Shown: positions 18,035 to 28,773 of the stretch, piece after piece
Layout: every line of letters starts with the position of its first letter
How positions within the stretch are numbered: position 1 is the stretch's first letter
NCBI RefSeq assembly: GCF_008933165.1
Contig: NZ_WBVQ01000003.1
Span: forward strand, 124,001 to 188,000
Origin: Phaeocystidibacter marisrubri
GTDB lineage: Bacteria > Bacteroidota > Bacteroidia > Flavobacteriales > Schleiferiaceae
Reading direction: 5' to 3'
DNA: 64,000 bases
Program-made: the position numbers and the translations under genes
Notes under the pieces: generated by a model
Database searches by the model: none
The model's input: only the letters and a program-made list of their open reading frames with translations
What the model was told of the DNA's origin: nothing

Positions 18035-18065
18035 CAAAAGTAGCCACGAAGTGCAGTCACAACAA
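18035..18065 (-). promoter_or_regulatory. Bacteroidota-type promoter for pdeM, predicted leaderless
   Basis: On the minus strand TTG (18063-18065), a 20-base spacer and TACTTTTG (18035-18042). The predicted transcription start falls on or next to the ATG at 18031. Confidence 0.5.
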
Positions 18066-18176
18066 GTGTGTAAAGTGAATGTTATCCACTAAACGCCGAT
18101 TGGTAACATAACTCTAAGGTCGAATTAAATCCATCCTTACACTGTAGAAGTACACTTGTGAACAAATACAGTTCAT

Positions 18177-19952
18177 ATGAAAATATTCTACTCTTTGATG
18201 GGGCTTTTGGCCTTCACAACTGCGGGATTCTCGCAAAACTTGGTTGATCTTTCACTAGCGGGCACGTATGAAACAGGTGTGTTTGACGATGGCGCTATGG
18301 AGATTCTTGCTCACGATCCTGTGAATCATCATGTATTCGTAGTGAATGCGAGCACTAAGTCTATCGATATCCTCGATATTTCTACTCCGAGCAACATTAC
18401 GAAGGTGACGAGCATTGATCTCAGTCCTTATGGTAAGGCGGCAAACTCGGTTTCTTTCTTTGGAGGATATGTAGTAGCTGCGGTAGAAGACACCGTTAAA
18501 CAAGCCAATGGTAAAGCGGTTTTCTTTGATGATCAGGGAACGTATGTTGCCCATGTTATGGTAGGCGCTTTGCCTGATATGGTAACTTTCTCCCACGATG
18601 GCAACACCGTTTTGGTTGCCAATGAAGGTGAGCCTAACGATGATTACACGGTGGATCCAGAGGGGACCGTGAGCATTATTGATGTAAGTGGTGGAGTTGC
18701 CAATGTAACACAATCGGACGTTACGGAAATCAACTTCCAATCTTTCAACAACAATTACGATCAGGACATTCGTGTTTTCGGTCCGGGTGCAACACTAGCC
18801 ATGGATTTGGAGCCAGAGTACATTGCTCTTTCTGCCGATGATGCCTTTGCCTACGTTGTGATGCAAGAGAACAATGCAATGGCAAAAATCGATCTTTCAA
18901 CCAACACGGTGGTTTCACTAAAAGCCCTTGGTTTTAAAGATTGGATGGCGGGCGACAATGTTCTGGATGCAAGTAATACAGCAGCATCTGTTGATCTGAG
19001 ACATTGGCCTATCTATGGAATGTATCAGCCTGATGCTATGGTGGCATTTGAGCACAATGGCAGCACATACCTTGCAACAGCAAACGAAGGAGATTCTCGC
19101 GATTACGACGGGTTTAGCGAAGAAGACCGCGTGAAAGATTTGTTGTTGGATTCCGTGGTTTTCCCGAACTACGCCAATCTTCAAATGAACGATTCCCTAG
19201 GAAGAATGAACATCACCACAACTTTGGGTGATACCGATAATGATGGATATTACGAAGAGCTATATGCCTACGGTGCACGTTCATTCTCTATCTGGGATAG
19301 CAATATGAACTTGGTGTACGATTCAGAAGGCGATATCGCCTCAAATGTTTTCCTAGACTATCCGAATGAGTTCAACTCAAACAACGACGATAACACTTCT
19401 TTCAAGAGTCGTTCTGACGATAAGGGAGTTGAGCCAGAAGCTGTTGAAGTAGCTGTGATTAACGGAACGCGAGTACTGTTTGTAGGTTTGGAAAGAATGG
19501 GTGGTGTAATCGTTTACGACATCACTAACCCAATGGCTCCCCAGTTTGTGAGCTACTTCCTCAACCGCAATTTCAACGTAGATGCAGACGCTCCTGGTGC
19601 GGGTGACCTAGCTCCGGAAGATTTGGTATTTATCTCTGCGGCAGAGAGTCCAACTGGCTACCCACTTCTTGCAAGTGCAAACGAAGTAAGCGGAACATTC
19701 TCTCTTTACAACATCGGTGGTACTATCGGTTTGGAAGAAGTAGTGAAGGAAAGCGCAATCTTCGCTTACCCAAATCCAGTTGTAGATGTAGTGACTTTCA
19801 ACAAAGACATTGAAAATGGTCTTCTCTACGACATGAATGGACGCGTGGTTAGTGAAGTGAAAGGTTCGGAAGCCGATCTTTCTGACCTTGCAGCGGGTCT
19901 CTACATTTTGATGGCCGACAACGTGAAAGGCCTTCAGATTTTGAAGAAATAA
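18177..19952 (+). CDS. Choice-of-anchor I protein with T9SS type A sorting domain
   Basis: A 591-residue secreted protein. Residues 1-19 are a signal peptide (cleavage near GFSQ). Residues 30-505 form the beta-propeller-like region of choice-of-anchor I/esterase-like proteins, with ILDIS repeats and the family segments VANEGEPNDDY and ATANEGDSRDY. The last ~75 residues (from YPNPVVDVV) are a T9SS type A sorting domain that ends in a Lys-rich strand and routes the protein to the cell surface. It is related to secreted phosphatase-like or calcium-binding surface proteins, but the catalytic role is unproven. A terminator follows at 19972. Confidence 0.9.
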   Translation: MKIFYSLMGLLAFTTAGFSQNLVDLSLAGTYETGVFDDGAMEILAHDPVNHHVFVVNASTKSIDILDISTPSNITKVTSIDLSPYGKAANSVSFFGGYVVAAVEDTVKQANGKAVFFDDQGTYVAHVMVGALPDMVTFSHDGNTVLVANEGEPNDDYTVDPEGTVSIIDVSGGVANVTQSDVTEINFQSFNNNYDQDIRVFGPGATLAMDLEPEYIALSADDAFAYVVMQENNAMAKIDLSTNTVVSLKALGFKDWMAGDNVLDASNTAASVDLRHWPIYGMYQPDAMVAFEHNGSTYLATANEGDSRDYDGFSEEDRVKDLLLDSVVFPNYANLQMNDSLGRMNITTTLGDTDNDGYYEELYAYGARSFSIWDSNMNLVYDSEGDIASNVFLDYPNEFNSNNDDNTSFKSRSDDKGVEPEAVEVAVINGTRVLFVGLERMGGVIVYDITNPMAPQFVSYFLNRNFNVDADAPGAGDLAPEDLVFISAAESPTGYPLLASANEVSGTFSLYNIGGTIGLEEVVKESAIFAYPNPVVDVVTFNKDIENGLLYDMNGRVVSEVKGSEADLSDLAAGLYILMADNVKGLQILKK

Positions 19953-19971
19953 GACAATTTCACTTGTGGTT

Positions 19972-20006
19972 AAACCCGAGGTTCAGTTTTTTGAATCTCG
20001 GGTTTT
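19972..20006 (+). terminator. Rho-independent terminator of the choice-of-anchor I gene
   Basis: AAACCCGAG pairs with CTCGGGTTT (with an inner TTCA/TTGAA extension), followed by T6. It lies 20 bases after the stop. Confidence 0.85.
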
Positions 20007-20185
20007 TTGCATCCGGCAGTTGGTATTTCCCGCATGTCTAATTGCCTAAAGCCAACCAACGTTCAAGCCATGGAAATGCTGGAATTCTGTGTAGAAATTG
20101 GGTGTTGGAAATGAAGCGAAATCCTTCGTTTTCCAACCCTTATATAGTCTCTTTCGTAAATGGAGTACTAACTAAACGACTCTCT

Positions 20186-22614
20186 ATGAAAGGATTAAAA
20201 AGACTATTCTTAGCTTTTATTTCAGTCATTGCTTTACCAGTATGGTCCCAGCCGGTGATCTACACGCGGATTGCTGGAACCCCACCTCCAACTGATTTCC
20301 TAATAGACAATAATGGAAATGATGTTTGGATGGCTACAACGCCAGGCATCTCCCACGTGACCATTAATAATGGGACGGCTACGGTTCAACGCTACTTGGA
20401 CACTGGTGCCTTTCCTCAACCCTTTTTCTGTATTGATAAAAGAGGGAATACCGTAGTAGCTGGTGGCTATGGCGAAGTGGCAAAATTCAATGGTACGAGT
20501 TGGTCGGTGTATTCTTGGATTAATACCGCTCTTCCATTAACCATACAATACGATGAGGTAGCCATTGAAGCCTCAGGTAAGATTTGGCTTCGCGATTATC
20601 GAGATTCTGTATACACTTTAGATGGAACTACGGTTCAGCGCATTGGTCAGGGAAAAGCCATCGCGGTTCATCCTACACAAAACATAGCCTATGTGGCCTC
20701 AGCCATTCCTCAAGATGGCATTGTGAGAATTCGAAATGGGGTTAGAGATACCCTACCTCTGATTTCTAGTATTATCACCAAGAACATGATTCGGAAATTG
20801 GAATTTGTAGACGGGTATCTCTTTGTCGAATCCGTGAATGGTCTGTTTGCATGGGATGGCAATCAGTGGATCACTCACTTTAACAGCGTTGTGCAACAAT
20901 CAGCCCCCCTCTCTAACGGGCGATTTGCTTTTATCGAACAAAGTGATGTTTGGTTCGAGTCCAATGGTAACAACACGGATACGCTGGGAATTCCTTCACA
21001 TACAAGTGCGCGCAGCATCAATCAATTGGAGTCACACAATGATTACCTCTATTATTTTGATGGATTCTCCCTCGTAAAGGTGTTTCCAGAATTGTTGAAT
21101 AAGCGGTCGCAGGGAACCATTTCTAACGGCCGACTAGAATTGGGCTTCTCTTCTGTGGGTAGTTTATTCAGAAAGTTTGACTCACATGATCTGAATTCTT
21201 CATTCTTTAGACTAGACAACCGAAATGTTGTTTTTGCTGGCAATTTATGGATGAGTGGTACCAAGAATGGATCTCCTATGGTTGGAGCTGAGGAGTACAG
21301 AATGAATTCTCTAGTGATGTCGTCTGGGCCATATAGCACTCAGGTGGATTCGGCTTTCTTGGCTAAATACGACCGAGTGTGGGTGGTAACCAAAGCCAAG
21401 TTGAACGACATAAGTCGAATTACGGCAGCTCTCTTTACGTTATGCCCGAAGGGATTGCAACATGGCCGGGCAATGGAGATGAATCCAAAGGGGAAGGTAG
21501 AATTCTCGCACCATTTGTGGATCGCAATTTCAATGGTATTTACGAACCGAAGAAGGGAGACTATCCTCAAATCAGAGGTGATGAATGTGCGTACTTCATC
21601 TATAACGACTCTCGAGGTCCAGTTCAGTTTGCCTCGAGTTCAGGCGCGGGTATGGAGGTGCATGGAATGGCCTTCGTATATGACACGACAGATCCTGCCA
21701 TCAACAAAACACTATTCTTGAGCTATCGGGTGATTAACCGCGATGTAACTCCGATTGACAATATGAAATTGGGTATGTGGGTAGATTACGATTTAGGTTT
21801 CCCGAACGATGATTTGTTGCAGTCGGATAGTGTATTGCAAATCTCGTATGCCCAAAATGCGGACAACAACGATGAAGGGCCGCTAGGTTTTGGGGCGTAT
21901 CCACCAGCCGTTGGCGTTATGGGCTTGAGCGAGGATTTTACAGGGCACATGTATTATGTCAATTCCACCAGTACGATCAATGGCAATATTGGAGTATTCA
22001 CGGACATTCAGAATTACATGCGTCAGCAGTTTAAGAATGGCAGTCCTTTGCGCGCCGAAGTAGGTGGAGATGGTTATGATCAATCTGGCACTTTGCCAAG
22101 AACGCATTGGGCTTTTAATGATCAATTGGGATGGAGTTCTGGAACGATGGATGACAATCGCTCTATTCTCACAACCAGTGAGCAGACCCTCAATGCTGGG
22201 GAAGAGTGGTGTCTCGATTTGGCATTTGTCGTGGGACAAGATTCTTCAGCTATGGCATTCCAGAACTCTGTTCTTGATATGAAGAATAACATGGGAGTTA
22301 CGGAAACATTCTATCAGTCTAAATCCTTCCCATGTTTGAGTGAAGGCGTTTCTCTTGAAGAAGAACATGCCATTCGTTTTGATCTGTATCCGAATCCAGT
22401 GGGGCCAGAAGGTAAAGTTCATCTTACTTCTCCTGAGTTCATCGCGAAGTATGAGGTGTACAATTTACTTGGACAAAAAGTGGACGAACTACAATTGTCC
22501 TCGCCGCAGAACGAATTGGAGATCAACTTGTCAGGATATGCTCCTGGTGGTTACCTTATTCGAGCAACATCCCGCGAAGGCGGAATACACACAGAGGTGG
22601 TGATAGTGCAATAG
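20186..22614 (+). pseudogene. Large T9SS-exported protein interrupted by a one-base frameshift
   Basis: Two overlapping plus-strand frames belong to one gene. The first runs from a signal peptide (MKGLKRLFLAFISVIALP at 20186) through a propeller-like region to 21721; the second is in the -1 frame and reads on to 22614. The true protein follows frame 2 to LND at 21407 and then frame 1 from HKSNYGSSLYVMPEG at 21409, which continues into the surface-protein module WPGNGD...RGDECAYFIYND and ends in a T9SS type A domain (YPNPVGPEG...). One base (probably a C in GACCAT) is missing at 21407-21410. The intact product would be about 809 residues. The 5' open frame extends to 20042, but the signal peptide marks 20186. 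Confidence 0.85.
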
Positions 22615-22615
22615 A

Positions 22616-22972
22616 CTACCCGAGTTGTTCTAGGCCTTCTTCGATAGATGACACGAAGGCAATTTGCCCTGTGCGATTACTCTCTTTTATAAAATCGCGC
22701 AGGGCATTGCTTTTAACTTCTTGAAAGTGCCCTACAATAGCTAGCTTCATTCTATAGTTTGAAAACTTTTGGAGGATGTCTCCAGCTAAACCCGACCGAA
22801 GTTCGAAGAAGTCAGGATGCAGTTGATCATGGCGGAGAATTACTGCTTCAAATCCATTGAAATAGAGATTACCCAAGAGGTCAACCCCTTCTTCTGTAGA
22901 GGAAATAGCGGGTCCATCAAGCTCAACTTCAGCAATTCGTTTTCCTTTGAAAGTGTGATCAATGAAATTCAT
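22616..22972 (-). CDS. DUF4180 family protein
   Basis: A 118-residue soluble protein with the features of DUF4180: an alternating strand/helix fold, SSTEEGVDLLGNLYF near 25-40, a central FFELRSGLAGDILQKFSNY and a C-terminal FVSSIEEGLEQL. The family often lies next to regulators or hydrolases; it has no proven activity, but the compact fold with the SGLAGDILQKFSNYR helix resembles STAS-like regulatory domains (inference). The ATG overlaps the stop of the upstream secreted-protein gene (ATGA at 22969-22972), so the two are translationally coupled. Confidence 0.85.
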   Translation of the reverse strand: MNFIDHTFKGKRIAEVELDGPAISSTEEGVDLLGNLYFNGFEAVILRHDQLHPDFFELRSGLAGDILQKFSNYRMKLAIVGHFQEVKSNALRDFIKESNRTGQIAFVSSIEEGLEQLG

Positions 22973-23781
22973 GGTTCAACAGGCTGGAGGTGTTTGGCGC
23001 TCATCCATCCACAGTAGAATAGGTTGTCATAATCCAAGTAAGGCAGGACTGTTCTAGCGGGGTAGGCTCGCATTTGCATGTAATACCATACGTCTCCATT
23101 TTGGTCAATCGCTTTTCCAATAATCCAACCTCGTGCGTTTTGTGGGAAAGTGGCAATTACATTGGTTTTTTCAGCGTCTTGGGCATCTACCACAGTTGTG
23201 GTTGTGTCTATTCCGGGAGAGTAACGCATGTTCAATTCTGGGCTTGTTACGCGGTATTCACGATAGGCGGCCTGGGAGTTGTTACTTGGGAATTCTGTAG
23301 ATTGATAATAGATGTAGGCTTTGTCAATCTGTATCCGCATGGGGGAGCCGAGCGTGAGATAGTGCAGGTCTAGGGTGTGAATAGCACCACAGCAAGTAAC
23401 ATTGAGGATGGACAAGGACTCCAGCTTTTTCTCGTACATGAAAAATTCCGTGATCGTTCCAATCTCATGGAGTAGTACCTCGAATTGCGATGAATCCCTT
23501 CTCAGAACCAGCACGATATCTCCCTCCACACCATCCGAGCCGTTGTAAATGATGTCAAAGTCGCCATCGTTATCCATGTCGATCACATGACAATCTCTTA
23601 GCAAGTTGTACTCCGTTTGATCTAAGTCTACCAAATACTGTTTCAATTTGGAATGTGCCGTACGGATAAAAGCGGCCTTTTTGCTTTGGGAAATTGGCTC
23701 TAACTCACTCCAATTCACTTGGCCGAATATTGGGGTGAATAAGAGGGTAGATAGCAGAGAGAGGAGAAGATTATGTGACAT
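22969..23781 (-). CDS. Secreted protein with a C-terminal SH3-like domain
   Basis: A 270-residue protein with a signal peptide (about residues 1-20, ending TPIFGQ). A VCBS/FG-GAP-like acidic motif, DMDNDGDFD, lies near residue 68 and may bind calcium. The last ~85 residues (from about YRVTSPELNMRYSP) resemble a bacterial SH3 domain with the typical NVR..S-like start and WYYMQM strand. It probably acts in the periplasm or at the surface, possibly on peptidoglycan (inference). I do not recognise the middle. It overlaps the DUF4180 gene by four bases and is divergent from the methyltransferase gene. Confidence 0.75.
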   Translation of the reverse strand: MSHNLLLSLLSTLLFTPIFGQVNWSELEPISQSKKAAFIRTAHSKLKQYLVDLDQTEYNLLRDCHVIDMDNDGDFDIIYNGSDGVEGDIVLVLRRDSSQFEVLLHEIGTITEFFMYEKKLESLSILNVTCCGAIHTLDLHYLTLGSPMRIQIDKAYIYYQSTEFPSNNSQAAYREYRVTSPELNMRYSPGIDTTTTVVDAQDAEKTNVIATFPQNARGWIIGKAIDQNGDVWYYMQMRAYPARTVLPYLDYDNLFYCGWMSAKHLQPVEP

Positions 23782-23854
23782 GAGGCAGTTTGAAATGGAT
23801 ATAAAGATATCTAATCACCTCGTTTTTCCTCCTCAATTTACCGACCTTGTTCTT

Positions 23855-24388
23855 ATGGAAGATCAGCAATGCATTATCACGAACTCCTACACTTCGCCAG
23901 TTGGAGAGTTAATCCTCGGTTCGTGGGGAGATTCTCTGTGTTTGTGCGATTGGCGCTATCGAGATATGAGAGAGGCCATTGATCGTAGGATTAGCAATGG
24001 ATTAAACGCGGAATTTAAAGAAGGAGACAGTGAGGTGATTCGCGCAACCATCTATCAATTGGATGCCTATTTTAGCAAGGAGCTTCATCATTTTACCATT
24101 CCTCTAGTATTGGTTGGAACGGATTTCCAGAAATTGGTTTGGAATGAACTCCTCACCATTCCACATGGCCAGACGATTTCTTATCATGAATTATCTCGAC
24201 GTCTCGGGGACCTTGGAGCCATACGGGCAGTAGCGTCCGCGAATGGAGCGAATGCGATTTCTCTATTGGTGCCTTGCCATCGTGTAATTGGCTCAGATGG
24301 AAGTTTGGTAGGGTATGCAGGCGGTATTCGTGCCAAACAGAAACTCCTAGAGCTAGAGGGGATGAGTGAGCAGTTGTCGATGTTTTGA
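23855..24388 (+). CDS. ogt: Methylated-DNA-[protein]-cysteine S-methyltransferase
   Basis: Repairs O6-alkylguanine by moving the alkyl group to its own cysteine. The active-site PCHRV lies near residues 140-144, preceded by GxxxSYHELSRRLG and the recognition helix RAVASANGANAI. From the ATG at 23855 the protein is 177 residues, the usual size, and TSPVGELILGSW comes 10 residues in, as in Ogt. Open frame reaches up to 23648 but would run into the divergent gene at 23781; the ATGs at 23780 and 23795 are less likely alternatives. There is no Ada-type domain. Codon use is normal for the window. Confidence 0.92.
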   Translation: MEDQQCIITNSYTSPVGELILGSWGDSLCLCDWRYRDMREAIDRRISNGLNAEFKEGDSEVIRATIYQLDAYFSKELHHFTIPLVLVGTDFQKLVWNELLTIPHGQTISYHELSRRLGDLGAIRAVASANGANAISLLVPCHRVIGSDGSLVGYAGGIRAKQKLLELEGMSEQLSMF

Positions 24389-24402
24389 TTACGTCTTGAG
24401 CC

Positions 24403-24435
24403 AAAAAAAGGGATCGAACTTCCGTCCGATCCCTT
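24403..24435 (-). terminator. Rho-independent terminator of the rimP-nusA-infB operon
   Basis: AAGGGATCG pairs with CGATCCCTT; on the minus strand the stem is followed by seven T. It lies 57 bases past the infB stop, so it ends that operon; it is weaker in the plus direction for the methyltransferase gene. Confidence 0.8.
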
Positions 24436-24491
24436 CATTATTTAAGTTGTTCTTCAGTCTCCTGACACCAGTTACCCGGCACCAGTCGTCA

Positions 24492-27470
24492 TCAGTCCAG
24501 CGTACGCTTCACTTCAACTTCTTCGTAAGATTCGATGATATCACCGACCTTAATATCGTTGAAGTTGTTCACGTTAAGACCACACTCGTAGCCTTTGCTT
24601 ACTTCTTTCACGTCGTCTTTGAAACGCTTCAGTGATCCTAGTTCACCAGAGTAAACTACCACGCCGTCGCGGATAACGCGAATTTTGTTGTTTCGCTTGA
24701 TAACACCGTCGAGAACCATACAACCTGCGATGGTACCCACTTTAGAGATTTTGAAGGTTTCACGTACTTCTACGTTACCTACAATTTCCTCTTTCACTTC
24801 GGCAGACAACATACCTTCCATCGCTGATCTAATCTCATCGATAGCATCGTAGATGATAGAGTAGAGTCGGATATCAATGTCTTCCTTCTCAGCTAACTTG
24901 CGAGCTGTAGAACTTGGACGAACTTGGAAACCTACGATGACAGCATCTGATGCAGAGGCGAGTAGTACGTCGCTTTCCGTGATCTGACCAACGGCCTTGT
25001 GGATGATGTTCACTTGAATTTCTTCCGTACTCAAGCGTTGCAATGAGTCAGAAAGGGCTTCAATAGAACCGTCCACGTCACCTTTAAGGATAATGTTGAG
25101 TTCTTTAAAGTCACCCACAGCAAGACGACGTCCGATTTCTTCGAGCGTAAGGTTCTTCTGTGAACGTGCACTTTGTTCGCGAGCCAATTGCTGACGCTTT
25201 TGAGCGATTTGCTTTGCTTCGCGCTCGTCTTCCATTACCATGAAGGCATCACCTGCTTGAGGAGCACCGTCTAGACCGAGTAGTTCAACCGGTGTAGATG
25301 GACCTGCTTCTGTAATGCGGTGACCGCGTTCGTCGAGCATTGCACGAACTTTACCACTGTATTGACCTGCAAGAACGTAGTCGCCAATACGGAGTGTACC
25401 GTTTTGAACGAGGATAGTTGAAACGTAACCACGACCCTTATCGAGCATGGCTTCTACAACCGTACCTCTTGCATTTCTATTCGCATTGGCTTTGAGGTCG
25501 AGGATTTCGGCTTCAAGCAATACTTTTTCAAGGAGTTCTTGTACGCCGGTACCCTTCTTCGCAGAAACGTCTTGAGACTGGATTTTACCGCCCCAATCTT
25601 CTACGAGTAGGTTCATACCTGCCAATTGCTCCTTAATCTTCTCTGGATTCGCTGCTTCACGGTCAACTTTGTTGATCGCAAATACGATAGGGACACCTGC
25701 CGCTTGAGCGTGGCTGATGGCTTCTTTCGTCTGAGGCATCACTGCATCGTCAGCCGCAACTACGATAATCGCAACGTCGGTTGCTTGAGCACCACGAGCA
25801 CGCATCGCTGTAAAGGCTTCGTGACCCGGTGTATCGAGGAACGTGATGGTTTGACCACTCTCGAGAGTTACGTTATATGCACCGATGTGCTGGGTGATAC
25901 CCCCTGCTTCACCTGCAATCACATTCGTACTACGGATGTAATCGAGTAGGGACGTTTTACCGTGGTCAACGTGACCCATTACGGTAACGATTGGTGAACG
26001 AGGAGTAAGATCTTCTGGAGCATCTTCTTCGTCTGCAACCGCTTCTGTTACGTCTTGATCAACGAATTCTACTTGGTATCCAAATTCTTCCGCAACAATT
26101 TGGAGAGTTTCTCCATCCAAACGTTGGTTCATGGTTACCATCATACCGAGAGACATACAAGTAGAGATGATCTGGTTGACGTTCACATTCATCATGTTCG
26201 CCAATTCCGTTGCAGTAACGAATTCCGTTACCTTCAATACTTTGCTTTCTTCCTCTCGCTGCATTTCGGCCAAAGCCTCCGCTTCACGACGTTCATCACG
26301 ACGTGCACGGCGCATTTTGGACGATTTCGACTTTTTATTTCCAGTCAGCTTCTCAAGAGTTTCCTTGATTTGCTGTGAAATTTGTTCGTCGGTCAATTCA
26401 ACTTTACCCGTTTTCTTACGAGCCGTTGCGTGTTGTCCTTTGCCGCGGTTTCCACCACCTTGGTTTCCACCTTGGTTGTTTCCACCTTGTCCAGGGCCAT
26501 TTGTACGAATGCGCTTGCGCTTATTCTTTTTATCGCCAACAGGTTCAGTAGACGAGGCTACTTTCTTCTTCTTAGGCTTTTCGAATTTCGAAAGGTCGAT
26601 TTTAGCACCAGTAAACTTAGGTCCGTCAAGTTTAACGTACTTGGTTTCGTGCTTGCCATCGCCTGGTTTCGCCTCTTCCGTTGCTTCCTTCGCAGGAGCT
26701 TCTGGGGTAGGTTCTGCCTTTGGCTTGTCTTTCGATTCTATCTTAGGAGTCGGTTTCTCAGCAGCCTTCTCTTCAGCTTTAGCTGCGGGCTTTTCAGCCT
26801 TAGGTGCAGGTTTTTCAGCTTTTGGAGCGGGTTCTGCCTTCTTTTCCTCCTTCTTAGGTTCCGGCTTCTTTTTCTTCTTCTGAGACTCTAGGTCGATTTT
26901 ACCCACTGCTTTTAGTCCACCCAACTGGCGCTTAGCACGGATAACACCGTCGTCTGCAACTTCTTCTTTTGGAGCTTCTACTTCAGCTGCTGGAGCGGGT
27001 TTCTCCTCCTTCGGAGCCTCTTCTACAACTGGTTTTTCAGCCTCCACTTCCGGAGCCGGTTTTTCAACAACGGGCTCGGGTTCAGGAGTTGGTTCTGGTT
27101 TCGCAGGAGCTTCCTTAACCTCTTCTACGGCAGGCTCCTTTGGAGCTGGTGCCTCTTTAGCGGCCGGAGCTTCTGGTTCAGATGTACCTGATTCGGTCGC
27201 TTCTTCTTCATCCTTGTGACGCAGAGCCTCTTTCTCAGCGCGGAGAATTTCTTTCTCCTCACGCTTCTGTTGGGTAACCTGCTCTGAAGCCTCCTTCTTG
27301 CTTTTATCCGCCTGGAACTGGTCAACCAGTAGGCCGTATTGCTCTTGGTTGAGTTTGGAGTTCGGGTTTCTATCAACCTCATGTCCGTGCTCTGCCAAGT
27401 ACTCCACAGCTCGATCTAGCGAGATGTTTAGCTCAGTTAGGGCTTTGCGTATCCGAATAGGTGCACTCAT
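24492..27470 (-). CDS. infB: Translation initiation factor IF-2
   Basis: GTPase that brings initiator tRNA to the 30S subunit. The protein is 992 residues; the long N-terminal ~360 residues are Pro/Ala/Lys/Glu-rich low-complexity sequence followed by a Gly/Asn-rich stretch, which is typical of Bacteroidota IF-2. The G domain has GHVDHGKT near residue 497, DTPGHEAF near 543 and NKVD near 600, followed by domains II, III and the C-terminal fMet-tRNA-binding domain. It is the last gene of rimP-nusA-infB, 51 bases after nusA. Confidence 0.97.
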   Translation of the reverse strand: MSAPIRIRKALTELNISLDRAVEYLAEHGHEVDRNPNSKLNQEQYGLLVDQFQADKSKKEASEQVTQQKREEKEILRAEKEALRHKDEEEATESGTSEPEAPAAKEAPAPKEPAVEEVKEAPAKPEPTPEPEPVVEKPAPEVEAEKPVVEEAPKEEKPAPAAEVEAPKEEVADDGVIRAKRQLGGLKAVGKIDLESQKKKKKPEPKKEEKKAEPAPKAEKPAPKAEKPAAKAEEKAAEKPTPKIESKDKPKAEPTPEAPAKEATEEAKPGDGKHETKYVKLDGPKFTGAKIDLSKFEKPKKKKVASSTEPVGDKKNKRKRIRTNGPGQGGNNQGGNQGGGNRGKGQHATARKKTGKVELTDEQISQQIKETLEKLTGNKKSKSSKMRRARRDERREAEALAEMQREEESKVLKVTEFVTATELANMMNVNVNQIISTCMSLGMMVTMNQRLDGETLQIVAEEFGYQVEFVDQDVTEAVADEEDAPEDLTPRSPIVTVMGHVDHGKTSLLDYIRSTNVIAGEAGGITQHIGAYNVTLESGQTITFLDTPGHEAFTAMRARGAQATDVAIIVVAADDAVMPQTKEAISHAQAAGVPIVFAINKVDREAANPEKIKEQLAGMNLLVEDWGGKIQSQDVSAKKGTGVQELLEKVLLEAEILDLKANANRNARGTVVEAMLDKGRGYVSTILVQNGTLRIGDYVLAGQYSGKVRAMLDERGHRITEAGPSTPVELLGLDGAPQAGDAFMVMEDEREAKQIAQKRQQLAREQSARSQKNLTLEEIGRRLAVGDFKELNIILKGDVDGSIEALSDSLQRLSTEEIQVNIIHKAVGQITESDVLLASASDAVIVGFQVRPSSTARKLAEKEDIDIRLYSIIYDAIDEIRSAMEGMLSAEVKEEIVGNVEVRETFKISKVGTIAGCMVLDGVIKRNNKIRVIRDGVVVYSGELGSLKRFKDDVKEVSKGYECGLNVNNFNDIKVGDIIESYEEVEVKRTLD

Positions 27471-27521
27471 ATACTTACTTACTTCTCTTCTCTTTTCTTT
27501 TGTTGGTTCTTCTGTGGTTTA

Positions 27522-28760
27522 TCAGTCTTCAAATTCCTGATTCAACACTTTGCGAACCTCTTGAATAGTCTCTTCTTCGAGATCTGTTCTGCTAACGAGG
27601 TCTTCCACAGAAAGCTTCAACACGCTCTTAGCTGTATCACAGCCAATTGCTTTTAGTTCGTCGATGATCCAATCTTCGATTTCGTCTCCGAATTCGGTCA
27701 ATTCAACATCTTCATCTTCTTCATCATCGCGGTAAACATCGATTTCATAACCGGTTAGTTTACCTGCGAGACGGATATTGTGGCCTCCTCTACCAATGGC
27801 CAACGACACTTGATCTGGCTTGAGGAATACGTCTACGCGCTTGTCCTCTTCATTGATGGTGAGGTTAGTAATCTTAGCAGGTGAAAGCGCGCGTTGGATG
27901 AACAACTGAGTGTTCGCCGTGTAGTTGATCACGTCGATATTCTCGTTGCGCAATTCGCGAACGATACCGTGGATACGTGAACCTTTCATACCCACACAAG
28001 CTCCTACTGGATCAATGCGGTCATCATAAGATTCTACAGCCACTTTCGCTTTTTCACCAGGAACACGAACCACTTCTTTCACAACAATCAACCCGTCAAA
28101 TACCTCTGGGATCTCTTGCTCGAACAACTTCTCGAGGAAGCGTGGGTCTGTTCTTGATAGAATGACAACGGGCTTAGTGCCTTTGAAGTCAACTCGACTT
28201 ACAACCGAACGAACGGTGTCGCCCTTGCGGAAGAAGTCTTTTTCTGGAATCATTTCGCTCTTCGGCAAAATGAGTTCGTTTTGTTCGTCGTCATAGATGA
28301 TGATTTCGCGGTGACGCACGTGGTGTACCTCTCCGGCGATGATTTCACCTTCCATGTCTTTATAGCGCTTGAAGAGCTCGCCATTGTCGTGCTCTTGAAT
28401 GCGCGAAACCAAGTTTTGGCGGAAAGCAAGAACAAAGCGACGACCGAGGTCGATCAACTTCACTTCCTCAGAAACTTCTTCACCCACCTCAAAATCAGGC
28501 TCAATTTTTAGAGCTTCTTTGAGTTCGATTTCCATGTTTTCATCCTCAACTTCGCCATCGGCAACGATGATTCGGTTTCTCCAAATCTCTAAGTCACCTT
28601 TGTCGGGATTGACGATAACATCGAAGTTGTCATCCGTACCATACTTCTTCTTAAGCTGGTTTCGGAATGATTCTTCAATAAAAGCCATCAGGGTTACCCG
28701 ATCGATGTTCTTCTCATCTTTAAATTCCGAGAAGGATTCGATGATCGCGTGATTTTCCAT
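27522..28760 (-). CDS. nusA: Transcription termination/antitermination factor NusA
   Basis: Binds RNA polymerase and nascent RNA to control pausing and termination. The protein is 412 residues from ATG 28760 (MENHAIIESFSEFKDEKNID). It has the N-terminal polymerase-binding domain (1-125), an S1 domain (about 130-195) and two KH domains (about 230-345, with GxxGARI-like loops: GMKGSRI and GRGGHNI), and a short acidic C-terminal region with a single helix-hairpin end. The E. coli AR2 repeat region is reduced. A longer frame to 28814 would start in the rimP/nusA gap and is not used. It sits 13 bases after rimP. Confidence 0.96.
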   Translation of the reverse strand: MENHAIIESFSEFKDEKNIDRVTLMAFIEESFRNQLKKKYGTDDNFDVIVNPDKGDLEIWRNRIIVADGEVEDENMEIELKEALKIEPDFEVGEEVSEEVKLIDLGRRFVLAFRQNLVSRIQEHDNGELFKRYKDMEGEIIAGEVHHVRHREIIIYDDEQNELILPKSEMIPEKDFFRKGDTVRSVVSRVDFKGTKPVVILSRTDPRFLEKLFEQEIPEVFDGLIVVKEVVRVPGEKAKVAVESYDDRIDPVGACVGMKGSRIHGIVRELRNENIDVINYTANTQLFIQRALSPAKITNLTINEEDKRVDVFLKPDQVSLAIGRGGHNIRLAGKLTGYEIDVYRDDEEDEDVELTEFGDEIEDWIIDELKAIGCDTAKSVLKLSVEDLVSRTDLEEETIQEVRKVLNQEFED

Positions 28761-28773
28761 TGCTACAACCCGG

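Noticed and set aside
21400-21420. Programmed -1 frameshift site
   Set aside because: There is no X XXY YYZ slippery sequence near the crossing, so a mutation or assembly error is more likely.
26131-26883. Long plus-strand ORF (250 codons) antisense to infB
   Set aside because: It is the shadow of the Pro/Ala/Lys/Glu-rich repeats of IF-2; its translation is Phe/Ser-rich and biased, and infB is certain.
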